DNA from: JBDGRJ01 sp042218065
GTDB taxonomy: Bacteria; Patescibacteriota; Patescibacteriia; Magasanikbacterales; UBA922
Length of the DNA: 10,699 bases
Assembly (NCBI GenBank): GCA_042218065.1
Contig: JBDGRL010000044.1
Span: forward strand, 1 to 10,699
Direction: 5' to 3'
The notes below the pieces were generated by a model. That model did not search any database and was not told the origin of the DNA. It worked only from the letters and a program-made list of their open reading frames with translations. Positions 1 to 7,335 of the stretch are shown here, piece after piece (position 1 is the first letter of the stretch; each line of letters begins with the position of its first letter). The translations under genes and the position numbers were made by a program.

Positions 1-54
1 AAAACTCCCACAGCGCCCTCAACGCTGCGCGTCTGCCAATTCCGCCACCTGAGC
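1..54 (-). tRNA. tRNA-Leu (anticodon GAG), partial, 3' end off the window
   Basis: The minus strand reads a class II tRNA start: acceptor 5' strand GCTCAGG (54-48), then the leucine-type D-arm GTGGCGGAATTGGCAGAC. The anticodon stem CAGCG (27-23) pairs perfectly with CGCTG (15-11) around the loop TTGAGGG, giving anticodon GAG (20-18), which reads CUC and CUU leucine codons. The variable arm starts at about position 10 and is cut by the window edge, so the T-arm and acceptor 3' strand are not visible. The 5' end lies 1 bp after the stop codon of the upstream diacylglycerol-kinase-like gene on the same strand, so the two are probably co-transcribed and separated by RNase P processing. Confidence 0.93.
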
Positions 55-55
55 T

Positions 56-817
56 TCAAAATTCCCTATCTTTACCCACAATCATATCTATACGGTTCTT
101 TGCTAATCTAATCTTGACCTCTACTTCTTTTGACTCTTTACCGTCCGCTTTAACCTTAAACGGCTCATTGCCTCGTACTACCATTTCTTCGAAAGGAAAT
201 ACACTAACATCTTCATACTCAGCCGATCTAAACCACCCTTTTTCTTCTACTGGGCGCAAAAAAGCTTCTAACTTACCATCTTGAGGATGAACATCTACTT
301 TCTCCTCATTGCCTTTCCAATAAAAAGGCTGTAGATTGCATACAGCTAGCTCTATCTTGCCTTTTGTAGGAGAAACAGTAAACTGCTCGTCATACTCTAC
401 ACTTATTTCAGCAGGGGGTATATGAAGCTGATTTATAAAATACTGATTATTAAACCAACCAACATCCAACTTCATTTTTCTCCTACGAGACAAAGTATCA
501 CAAGCCTCTACACCAGTAGGTATCCCCAAAACCTCTGCGATAGAATTATTTTTACCTACAGGTAAAAAGCCAAATAAAACATCGGTCGAAGCAGCTTTTG
601 ATAGAACTTTACCAAAAGTATTATCATTTCCGACTAATACGATAGTTTCTGCACCCCTTTGGACTTCTTCTTTGATAATACCTTCAGGATTAGTAAAGTT
701 CTGTAAACGAATAATCTTACCGGCTATCCCATAATCAGTAAGTTTATTCTCCATTTCAGCTATTGTAGAGTCATGTTTTCTTTGGTCAAGAAAATTGTCA
801 TACAGATAGACGTACAT
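56..817 (-). CDS. Diacylglycerol-kinase-like (DAGK/LCB5/YegS fold) protein with a degenerate active site
   Basis: The protein has 253 residues, somewhat shorter than typical bacterial lipid or sphingosine kinases (about 300). What identifies it is the order of blocks: a beta-strand then GNDNT (63-67) where the family has GGDGT, then FGFLPVGKNNSIAEVLGIP (82-100) where the family has a LPLGTGNDFARSLGIP-like block, and near the C-terminus an Asp-Gly (HPQDGKLEAFLRP) typical of the second domain. The nucleotide-binding glycines are partly replaced (G to N twice; GTGN to GKNN), so ATP-dependent lipid phosphorylation is doubtful. No signal peptide or membrane segment is seen. It lies 21 bp downstream of bactofilin and 1 bp before tRNA-Leu, on the same strand. 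The ATG is preceded by CTCAATTT with no Shine-Dalgarno. From memory, similar proteins are widespread in Parcubacteria-type genomes. The fold assignment is fairly safe; the function is unknown. Confidence 0.8.
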   Translation of the reverse strand: MYVYLYDNFLDQRKHDSTIAEMENKLTDYGIAGKIIRLQNFTNPEGIIKEEVQRGAETIVLVGNDNTFGKVLSKAASTDVLFGFLPVGKNNSIAEVLGIPTGVEACDTLSRRRKMKLDVGWFNNQYFINQLHIPPAEISVEYDEQFTVSPTKGKIELAVCNLQPFYWKGNEEKVDVHPQDGKLEAFLRPVEEKGWFRSAEYEDVSVFPFEEMVVRGNEPFKVKADGKESKEVEVKIRLAKNRIDMIVGKDREF

Positions 818-838
818 AAATTGAGGAGGTAGATAAAA

Positions 839-1342
839 CTATTCGTCTTTTTCGTCAGAGCTAGAGCTGGAATCTGAACTGTTTGAAGAACTTGATTTAC
901 TTGAACTACTAGAATTAGAGGAGCTGCTTTGAGTTCTCCTGCCCTTTGTATCAGAAGATTCAGACATAGAGATATTGCCTTGTATAACTGCTCCAGGAGC
1001 AACTCTCAAAGTTTCACACTCAATATCACCATCAATATGGGCTGTTTCAGTAATATCCAGTTTATTAGAAACAGAAACACTGCCTTTAATTTGGCCTGAG
1101 ATAGTGGCTTCAGAAGCTACTACATCAGCATCAACTTCCGCATCTGACTCAACCGTCAAACTTCTTTTTGTCTCTACATCTCCGGAAACTATACCTTTCA
1201 CTACTATATCACCTTTTGATTTAAACTCACCTTGAACATGTACAGAAGGACCAACAACTGTTTCCAAATCATTTGAAGGTTCTCGATCTTCTAATTTTTC
1301 ATCTTCATCAATAGCTATGTTTGGATCTGGTTTTTTGATCAT
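839..1342 (-). CDS. Bactofilin (polymer-forming cytoskeletal protein) with serine-rich tail
   Basis: Bactofilins polymerise without nucleotide into right-handed beta-helix filaments, used as scaffolds for cell-wall enzymes, cell shape or chromosome partition. Residues about 28-124 carry the family's short repeating beta-helix pattern: VVGPSVHVQGEFKSKGDIVV, then VSGDVETKRSLTVESDAEV, then ISGQIKGSV and IDGDIECETLRVAPGAVIQG. The first 27 residues are charged and probably disordered, and no membrane anchor is seen. The last 43 residues are a low-complexity tail with 24 serines, ending in DEKDE. Its serines are encoded by five different codons, so the tail is not a simple DNA repeat. The ATG lies 8 bp after a perfect TATAAT, suggesting a leaderless or near-leaderless transcript. 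It follows argS by 104 bp and precedes the DAGK-like gene by 21 bp. The family call is strong; the cellular role here is unknown. Confidence 0.92.
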   Translation of the reverse strand: MIKKPDPNIAIDEDEKLEDREPSNDLETVVGPSVHVQGEFKSKGDIVVKGIVSGDVETKRSLTVESDAEVDADVVASEATISGQIKGSVSVSNKLDITETAHIDGDIECETLRVAPGAVIQGNISMSESSDTKGRRTQSSSSNSSSSSKSSSSNSSDSSSSSDEKDE

Positions 1343-1350
1343 AAAAAAAT

Positions 1351-1356
1351 ATTATA
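1351..1356 (-). promoter_or_regulatory. -10 box (TATAAT) for the bactofilin gene
   Basis: A perfect TATAAT on the minus strand is followed by ATTTTTTT and then the bactofilin ATG at 1342. The expected transcription start falls on or within about 2 nt of the ATG. No good -35 hexamer is found 16-18 bp upstream; the sequence there is simply A+T-rich. A second TATAAT on the same strand (1420-1415) also lacks a clear -35. This position would give bactofilin expression independent of the synthetase operon. Confidence 0.45.
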
Positions 1357-1446
1357 TGAGTTAAAAGATAATTTATTTTTTAAGCCGCAGAACTATAATT
1401 TTAACTTAACTTATATTATAAAGGAAAAATCAGAAAACATAAATAA

Positions 1447-3159
1447 CTACATTTCCTCTAAAGTGTCAATAGTAAGAACATCCAGAGCATTTTTCAACAC
1501 CTGTTTCACCGCCAAACAAAGTGCTAGTCTGGCTTTAGTTAGCTCTTCATTAGTTTCATTTATAATACTATGTTCGGAATAGTAATTATTAAATGCTTTG
1601 GATAAATCAAAACAATAACGAGTAATATTTGAGGTGTTGTAGTTTTCTAAAGAGGAAGTAAGAACCTCTGAAAGCTTAGATACCTTCATAATAAGTTCTC
1701 TTTCTTCTGGTTGAGAGTAAAAGCTATAGTCAATACTTTCAGCACTTTTTATACCCACTTCCGCCTTATCTTCCAAACTACTTATCCTAGCTATAACATA
1801 AAGAACATACGGTGCACTGTAACCTTCAAAGTTAGTTGCCTGCTCAATATCAAAGGTTACATCCTTATGGGATTCATGTTTTTGCAATTCAAATTTTGCA
1901 ACTGCCAAAGTCATTTTTCTAGCCTTCTCCTCTATCTTTTTCTCATCCCAATCTTCATGTCTTGATTCAGTTTCTTCTTTTAATCTGTCAAAAATATTTT
2001 GCTTCAAATCTTCATACAAAACCACTTTGCCTTCACGGGAAGACATCTGACCTCCAGGAAGATGAACCAGTCCATACCCTACATGCTCCATATCAAAATC
2101 AGCGCCATATAGCTCTAATATCTTAAATAACTGCTTAAAGTGTAAATCTTGTTCTGTGCCAGTAATATGTATGCTCTTATCAATAGCTGGATAGTCTTCA
2201 TGTTTAGCCTCAGCTAAAGCTAAATCACTTGTTAGATAGACCCCCTCGCCGTTACTTTTTCTTATCAGAGCCACATTTAGATCATGTTCTTCTAGATCTA
2301 CTATTATAGCACCCTTCTCTCCCGTTTCTGCTATACCTTCTTCAAGCAGCTCCTCAACTATTTCCTGACCTTTGTCTCTTAGGTCACTCTCAAAGTAAAC
2401 TTTATCATGATTGACCTTCAACTCGTCAAAAATATCATCAAAAACCTCTAAACTTATATCTCTAGTTTTTTCAAATAGATCGTAAATTTCAGGGTCTTTA
2501 TCTGTTATTTTCTTCATTATTTCCTCAACTTCTTGCTTGAGCTTTTCATTATTTTTTATTTTACGGCTCGCCTCTGAATAAACCTGGCCCAGCCAACTTT
2601 GAGTATCTTCTTCAGGTATTTCTCCATCATATAGGTTGATGATGCCCCACAAACTCTTTGCGACATGAACACCAAAATCATTTACATAATTAACTATAGA
2701 CACCTCATAACCATTTCGCTTATAAAGCTCCTTTAAAGCATTACCTATACAAACATTCCGTAAGTGTCCGACATGAAATCTCTTATGTGTATTGGGAGAA
2801 GGGTATTCCATAAGAATTCTCTGTTTTTGCCCCTCATTAGTAAACCCATACCCTTCTTCTTGTGACAATATTGTCGGAATGACATCATCAGCAACATCCT
2901 GCAAATTTAAAAAGAAATTTACATAAGGACCTACTGCCTGAACATCCTCAAAGACCCCTAGGCCATGCTTTCCATCTACTAGCTCAGCTATATGTTGTGC
3001 CACTTCTGTAGGATCCTCACCATGTTTTTGCGCATACTCAAAACAAGGAAAAGCAATATCCCCCATATCTGGATCAGGTGGGGTTTCTAGTTTAATATTA
3101 ATATCAACTCCCGCGCCGCTGAGAATATTTTTAATTTTTTGCTTCAAATTTTTTATCAT
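1447..3159 (-). CDS. argS: Arginyl-tRNA synthetase
   Basis: It charges tRNA-Arg with arginine in the cytoplasm (class I synthetase). The 570 residues match the usual length (E. coli about 577). Residues 1-85 form the N-terminal Add1-type domain (GDIAFPCFEYAQ). The catalytic core opens with EYPSPNTHKRFHVGHLRN, the HIGH box being HVGH at 129-132. The KMSKS-equivalent region is MSSREGK (372-378); many ArgRS lack a canonical KMSKS. The C-terminal DALR anticodon-binding domain starts near FEGYSAPYVLYVIARISSL and ends LKNALDVLTIDTLEEM, matching the family's usual ending. The start lies 5 bp after the tyrS stop (TAATATCAATG) and there is no Shine-Dalgarno, so it is likely translated from the valS-tyrS-argS transcript. 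No hairpin terminator is visible in the 104 bp downstream. Confidence 0.97.
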   Translation of the reverse strand: MIKNLKQKIKNILSGAGVDINIKLETPPDPDMGDIAFPCFEYAQKHGEDPTEVAQHIAELVDGKHGLGVFEDVQAVGPYVNFFLNLQDVADDVIPTILSQEEGYGFTNEGQKQRILMEYPSPNTHKRFHVGHLRNVCIGNALKELYKRNGYEVSIVNYVNDFGVHVAKSLWGIINLYDGEIPEEDTQSWLGQVYSEASRKIKNNEKLKQEVEEIMKKITDKDPEIYDLFEKTRDISLEVFDDIFDELKVNHDKVYFESDLRDKGQEIVEELLEEGIAETGEKGAIIVDLEEHDLNVALIRKSNGEGVYLTSDLALAEAKHEDYPAIDKSIHITGTEQDLHFKQLFKILELYGADFDMEHVGYGLVHLPGGQMSSREGKVVLYEDLKQNIFDRLKEETESRHEDWDEKKIEEKARKMTLAVAKFELQKHESHKDVTFDIEQATNFEGYSAPYVLYVIARISSLEDKAEVGIKSAESIDYSFYSQPEERELIMKVSKLSEVLTSSLENYNTSNITRYCFDLSKAFNNYYSEHSIINETNEELTKARLALCLAVKQVLKNALDVLTIDTLEEM

Positions 3160-3164
3160 TGATA

Positions 3165-4352
3165 TTATTCTACTTCAACGAAAAAACGTTTGCCTTTTTG
3201 TATTGTTTGCCCTGGTTCAACTGTAAGATCATAAGATTCGACTTTCTGATCTTCAATTTTCACAGCACCCTGATCAATCAAGTTCCTTGCTTTGGTCTTA
3301 CTTTTTACAAACCCCGATTCAACTAAAATGGTTATTATATTGTGGTCACTTGGTTCTAGCTCTTTAACCTTGTCCGGCTTTTTATCTCCCTGAATTACTT
3401 GCTCAAAATGCTCTTGTCCGGCTTCTGCTGCTTCCTCACCCAAAAATGTCTTTGTTACCTCATAAGCTAACCTCTTTTTAATAGGCATGGGATTGCTGAC
3501 CTCCTGTAATTCATTTTTCACGTCCTGCAGCTCCTCCATGCTAATAGCAGTAGTCAATTCAAAAGCATCCGCAATCATATTATCAGGCCACCTCATTACT
3601 TTACCGTACATATCTTCCGGTGTATCAGTCAAATCAATAGTGTTGTCTTCTGACATACTCATTTTTTTCTCGCCAGATGGTGCAAGTAACTTATTAGTAA
3701 GGACAAATTTCTCTTTGTCTTTGAGTTTTTTCATCAGATCTCTTCCTGCCAGCATGTTAAATGTTTGATCGGTACCACCAATCTCCCCATCCACATCCAT
3801 AGCTACGCAGTCATAAGCTTGCATCATCGGATACATAAGTTCATGAACATAGATGGGATTACCTTTATCCTGTCTTTTTTGAAACATGTCACGGTTCATC
3901 ATCCTTTGTACAGTAAATTTACTAGAAAGGTCGATCACATCCGCAAAGTTCATATCACCCAACCAATCACTGTTATATTTAATTTCAACGGGGTTTTTCC
4001 CCTCAAAATCAAGAATTTGCCCTGCTTGTTCTTTAAAATCTTCACATTTTTCCAGTACTTCAGCTCGACTTTGCATCTCTCTTGCACTCTCTTTGTCCGG
4101 ATCACCGATCATAGCTGTGAAATCTCCTATTAGAAAAATAACCTTGTGTCCTAGCTCTTGAAATTGCTTTAATTTCAACAGCTGAATTCCATGACCAATA
4201 TGTAGTGAATCACTAGTGGGATCTAAGCCCAAATACAGACTCAGCTGCTTCCCCGATTCTAGTTTGTCTTGTAAAAACTCTCTATCAGGATAAATTGTAT
4301 CTACTCCTCTTTCTAAGACTTCTTTTATTTTACTTTGATCAGTGGAAACCAT
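3165..4352 (-). CDS. tyrS: Tyrosyl-tRNA synthetase
   Basis: It activates tyrosine and loads it on tRNA-Tyr (class I synthetase). The 395-residue protein carries LYLGLDPTSDSLHIGH (HIGH box at 51-54). The tyrosine-pocket region around QAYDCVAMDVDGEIGGTDQT includes the family's GG-DQ motif. The KMSKS loop is KMSMS (230-234). A C-terminal S4 RNA-binding domain covers about 335-395 (VESGFVKSKTKARNLIDQGAVKI). The second lysine of KMSKS is replaced by Met233; the rest of the active site looks intact, so the enzyme is probably functional. It is second in the valS-tyrS-argS operon, with a 6-bp gap after valS (CCAAAA) and 5 bp before argS, and no Shine-Dalgarno at the start. The architecture resembles the TyrS2/TyrZ type more than E. 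coli TyrS, an impression from motif style. Confidence 0.97.
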   Translation of the reverse strand: MVSTDQSKIKEVLERGVDTIYPDREFLQDKLESGKQLSLYLGLDPTSDSLHIGHGIQLLKLKQFQELGHKVIFLIGDFTAMIGDPDKESAREMQSRAEVLEKCEDFKEQAGQILDFEGKNPVEIKYNSDWLGDMNFADVIDLSSKFTVQRMMNRDMFQKRQDKGNPIYVHELMYPMMQAYDCVAMDVDGEIGGTDQTFNMLAGRDLMKKLKDKEKFVLTNKLLAPSGEKKMSMSEDNTIDLTDTPEDMYGKVMRWPDNMIADAFELTTAISMEELQDVKNELQEVSNPMPIKKRLAYEVTKTFLGEEAAEAGQEHFEQVIQGDKKPDKVKELEPSDHNIITILVESGFVKSKTKARNLIDQGAVKIEDQKVESYDLTVEPGQTIQKGKRFFVEVE

Positions 4353-4358
4353 TTTTGG

Positions 4359-7175
4359 TTACTTTAAGGAATTAAGTTTTTGTTGTAGTTGTTCTAATTT
4401 ATTTTTTGCTTCTTGGTATTTATCTTTTTCTTGTTCGACAACTTCATCAGGTGCGTTATTTAGAAAACCTTCTTTGTTCAGCTTATTTTCCAGTTGCTTT
4501 ACGTAAGATTTCTTATCATTTATTTCTTCTTTTGTCTTCTTTATTTCTTGTTCAACATCTATATCTCCCTCCAAATGTAGGTAGATATCTCCTATCTCCG
4601 GCAAAGGATATTTTGTCACCTGCTCATCTAAATTAGCATCTTCTAAAATTTCTATTTCTTCTACTCCTGCTAGGGTTTCTATATGACGATCAAATTCCTT
4701 AGCTGCTTGGTTGGATTTTCCTTTTTCATTTAATTCTATAGTTACCTTACTTGCTTTGTTTATATTATAATCATTTTTCATATCTCTTACAGCGGTAACT
4801 ATGTCTTTAAACTTATCAATTTTAACAGCCGCATCACTATTGTAATCAAAGCTGGGCCACTCTTCTGTCATCAGCATCTCATTTTCCCCATAAGTTTGCT
4901 GCCAAAGTGTCTCGGTGACAAAGGGAATAAAAGGATGCCAAAGCTTGAGAATTACATTAAGAATATAGTTTAGGACTTGCTCGTCCGTCTCATTTACTTT
5001 TGCCATTTCTAAGTACCAATCAGCCAACTCACTCCAGGTGAAATCTTTTAATCTTTCTCCCGCGGTAGAAAAGTTGAAATCTTCTAGATCTTGAGTAGTT
5101 TGCTCTACGATAGAGCTAAGTTTAGATAATATCCATTTATCTTCGTAAGTCTCTACTGTAGGTAGTTCAACTTCTCGTTTTGGTTTATCAATATTCAACA
5201 AAATAAAGCGAGAAATGTTCCACAGCTTATTAGAAAAATGTTTCATAGACTCTATCTTCTCTTCGGATAACTTCATATCATTGCCCGGAGTATTACCTAC
5301 AAGCAAGCTCATGCGAGTAGCATCTGCCCCATACTTTTCTTTCATATCGAGCGGATCGATTACATTTCCTAGAGATTTGCTCATTTTCCTTCCTTGCTCG
5401 TCATTTACCAAGCCATGCAGATATACAGTTTCAAACGGTATCTCTCCGATATTGTAGGTAGACATCAGTATCATCCGAGCTACCCAGAAGAAAATAATGT
5501 CATAGCCTGTTTCCAGTACAGCTGTAGGATGAAATCTCTCTAAATCATTTTTTTCGAAATAATCTAAATCTTGCCAATTATCTCGCTTTTGATTGTCCGG
5601 CCAACCTAAGGTAGAGAAAGTCCACAAACCGGCGCTAAACCAAGTATCGAGGGTATCAGAGTCTTGCTTTACTTCTCCTCCACAATGAGGACACTGATCA
5701 ACTTCCTTTTTGCTGACGATAGGATCTTTGCATTTAGAATCTCCTTTTTGTTGGCAGTACCAAACCGGAATACGATGACCATACCAAATCTGTCGGCTAA
5801 TACACCAATCCCTTAGATTGTCGATCCAGTTGAAATAAATTTTTTCAAATCTATTCGGCAAAATCTCTATTAGATCTTCTTCCACTACATGCTGCATCAG
5901 TTCTTTCAGTGTTACCGTGGCTCCATCTTCAATGCCTTCTATATTCGACTCCTCCAGTGTAAATTCTTTGGTAACATCTACAAACCATTGCAGCTTCGGT
6001 AATACTTCAACTACATCTCCAAACCGATCGGAGGTGCCTACATTTTGCTCTACCTCTTGTGGCTCTGCTTGCATCAAATTTTCCTTTTTTAGATATTCCA
6101 CAAACTGTTCCCGAGACTGCTCAATCTGCAGACCAGCATATTTCTCTCCCGCTTGGGTATTTAACTTGCCATCTTCTTCGATAATTTGGATCAAATCAAT
6201 CGGATCGTCTTTGCGTTGTTGTTCTTTATATATTTCATAGTCAGTATGGGAGTGAGCCGGTGTAATCCCGACAGCACCGGTTCCAAACTCCTCATCTACT
6301 TCTTCACTAGCTATCACTTTTAAGTGGAGAGTATGACCTTCTTGGCCTACATCATATACTTCGTATTCTTTTCCAATATGCTCAGACCATTTACCATCGG
6401 GACTTACAGCAATAGCAGTATCACCCAGTTTTGTTTCGGGTCGAGTAGTTGCAATTGTAATCGGGAATTTTTCATTTTCGTGTTCTTCAATTTTATCACC
6501 TGTTTCAGGATCTACTTCAGACCAATGATTTGAATAAACAAAGGTATAGAGTTTTGCAGTCCTGCTTTCGTGCTCCAACTCATCGTCACTACAGGTAGAC
6601 TGACCTTTTACCGACCAGTTCACGGTTCTGTAATCACGATAAATCAGACCGTCATCAAACATATTCTTAAATACTGTTTTTACAGCTTTGTTTCTTTGGC
6701 CGTCCAGAGTAAATGCATAACGATCCCAGTCCAGAGATGAGCCCATTTTTTTAGCTTGGTTGATAATCGTGGATTTTGATTCTTCTGCAAACTCTTCCAG
6801 CTCCTGCATAAACTCTTCTCTGCCCATCTCCTCTTTCGGACGCTCGTAACCCTCTTCTTCAATCAATTTCTTCTCTACTTTTGACTCAGTTGCTACAGCA
6901 GCATGATCCGTACCCGGAAGCCACTCAGTTGGTCTGCCCTGCATCCGATGGTACCGCGCCATCAAATCTTGTAAAGCCAACATCGAAGCATGACCCATAT
7001 GCAAAGTTCCTGTTACATTTGGAGGCGGAAGCATCATAGAAAAAGGTTCTTTATCTTCATCTGAAACCCCATCTTCTATACACTGGTCTGGATTAAAATA
7101 GCCGCTGTCTTCCCACTTATCATAAACCTCTTGTTCATATTTTCCTGGCTCGAAAGATTTTGGTAATTTTGTCAT
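4359..7175 (-). CDS. valS: Valyl-tRNA synthetase
   Basis: It charges tRNA-Val and normally proofreads mischarged threonine (class I synthetase). The length is 938 residues. The HIGH box is HMGH at 59-62 in LPPPNVTGTLHMGHA. The CP1 editing domain contains TTRPET (Arg245) and GTGAVGITPAHSHTDYE (300-313). A four-cysteine zinc-type element spans 474-498 (C474, C482, C495, C498), followed by LDTWFSAGLW. The KMSKS box is intact at 597-601 (GRKMSKSLGNVIDP). An anticodon-binding domain follows, and a charged coiled-coil C-terminal arm runs from about 870 to the end. In the editing domain the Lys and first Asp expected in VKITPAHDxxD are Gly303 and Ser309, which may affect editing. It is the first gene of a three-synthetase operon, with a promoter-like sequence just upstream. 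Its start is supported by family-typical N-terminal sequence (KSFEPGKYEQEVYDKWEDSGYF). Confidence 0.97.
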   Translation of the reverse strand: MTKLPKSFEPGKYEQEVYDKWEDSGYFNPDQCIEDGVSDEDKEPFSMMLPPPNVTGTLHMGHASMLALQDLMARYHRMQGRPTEWLPGTDHAAVATESKVEKKLIEEEGYERPKEEMGREEFMQELEEFAEESKSTIINQAKKMGSSLDWDRYAFTLDGQRNKAVKTVFKNMFDDGLIYRDYRTVNWSVKGQSTCSDDELEHESRTAKLYTFVYSNHWSEVDPETGDKIEEHENEKFPITIATTRPETKLGDTAIAVSPDGKWSEHIGKEYEVYDVGQEGHTLHLKVIASEEVDEEFGTGAVGITPAHSHTDYEIYKEQQRKDDPIDLIQIIEEDGKLNTQAGEKYAGLQIEQSREQFVEYLKKENLMQAEPQEVEQNVGTSDRFGDVVEVLPKLQWFVDVTKEFTLEESNIEGIEDGATVTLKELMQHVVEEDLIEILPNRFEKIYFNWIDNLRDWCISRQIWYGHRIPVWYCQQKGDSKCKDPIVSKKEVDQCPHCGGEVKQDSDTLDTWFSAGLWTFSTLGWPDNQKRDNWQDLDYFEKNDLERFHPTAVLETGYDIIFFWVARMILMSTYNIGEIPFETVYLHGLVNDEQGRKMSKSLGNVIDPLDMKEKYGADATRMSLLVGNTPGNDMKLSEEKIESMKHFSNKLWNISRFILLNIDKPKREVELPTVETYEDKWILSKLSSIVEQTTQDLEDFNFSTAGERLKDFTWSELADWYLEMAKVNETDEQVLNYILNVILKLWHPFIPFVTETLWQQTYGENEMLMTEEWPSFDYNSDAAVKIDKFKDIVTAVRDMKNDYNINKASKVTIELNEKGKSNQAAKEFDRHIETLAGVEEIEILEDANLDEQVTKYPLPEIGDIYLHLEGDIDVEQEIKKTKEEINDKKSYVKQLENKLNKEGFLNNAPDEVVEQEKDKYQEAKNKLEQLQQKLNSLK

Positions 7176-7197
7176 AAATTGAGATTAAGTCTCACTT

Positions 7198-7226
7198 ATT
7201 TTATTAAAATTTGCATTTTAAATCAA
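7198..7226 (-). promoter_or_regulatory. Candidate promoter of the valS-tyrS-argS operon
   Basis: On the minus strand TTGATT (7226-7221) and TAAAAT (7203-7198) are separated by exactly 17 bp, close to the sigma-70-type consensus in hexamers and spacing. The start of transcription would fall near 7191, giving a leader of about 15 nt that could form the small TGAGA/TCTCA hairpin (7194-7180) next to the valS ATG. The surrounding A+T richness makes chance matches likely, so this is moderate evidence only. Confidence 0.4.
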
Positions 7227-7241
7227 TATTTCAAAAATTTT

Positions 7242-7260
7242 TCGAGACTGTTGAAAAAAC
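7242..7260 (+). repeat. Imperfect inverted copy of the GTTTTTT(Y)AACRGTC motif
   Basis: TCGAGACTGTTGAAAAAAC here is close to the reverse complement of GTTTTTTAACGGTCTTCGA at 7349-7367, allowing small gaps. Its CGAGACTGTTGAAA also matches the right arm of the 25-bp palindrome (CGAGACCGTTAAA). The two copies flank the long hairpin at 7275-7335, so the whole 7242-7377 block has an inverted-repeat frame. Confidence 0.55.
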
Positions 7261-7274
7261 ACAAAATAGATGCA

Positions 7275-7335
7275 GAACCCATTACAGAACCCCGGCTTTG
7301 AGCTTGTCTCATTGAAGGTGTTCGGCAATGGGTTC
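7275..7335. repeat. Long imperfect hairpin / REP-like intergenic palindrome
   Basis: GAACCCATT (7275-7283) pairs perfectly over 9 bp with AATGGGTTC (7327-7335). Inside, GAACCCC (7287-7293) pairs with GGTGTTC (7317-7323) with one mismatch. TGAG (7299-7302) pairs with CTCA (7308-7311) around the loop CTTGT, with two further A-T pairs across a TTG bulge. The segment is noticeably richer in G+C than its surroundings. The core TGAGCTTGTC resembles a dispersed extragenic repeat motif I recall from many bacterial genomes, so a mobile REP or MITE-like origin is plausible. A structured RNA is the alternative. It lies between divergent gene starts, so it is not a terminator for a visible gene. Confidence 0.6.

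Noticed and set aside
56..58. TGA recoding to glycine, as in Gracilibacteria/SR1
   Set aside because: Reading through this TGA would run straight into tRNA-Leu, and all other frames behave as in the standard bacterial code.
819..830. AATTGAGGAGGT as a plus-strand Shine-Dalgarno site
   Set aside because: No usable start codon and open frame follow it on the plus strand; it lies in the gap between two minus-strand genes.
975..1235. Plus-strand ORF across the bactofilin gene, and similar plus-strand ORFs inside argS, tyrS and valS
   Set aside because: They are antisense shadows of strongly supported minus-strand genes, with no family resemblance or start signals.
6680..6862. Minus-strand ORF inside valS in another frame
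   Set aside because: It overlaps a conserved region of valS completely and has no recognisable features of its own.
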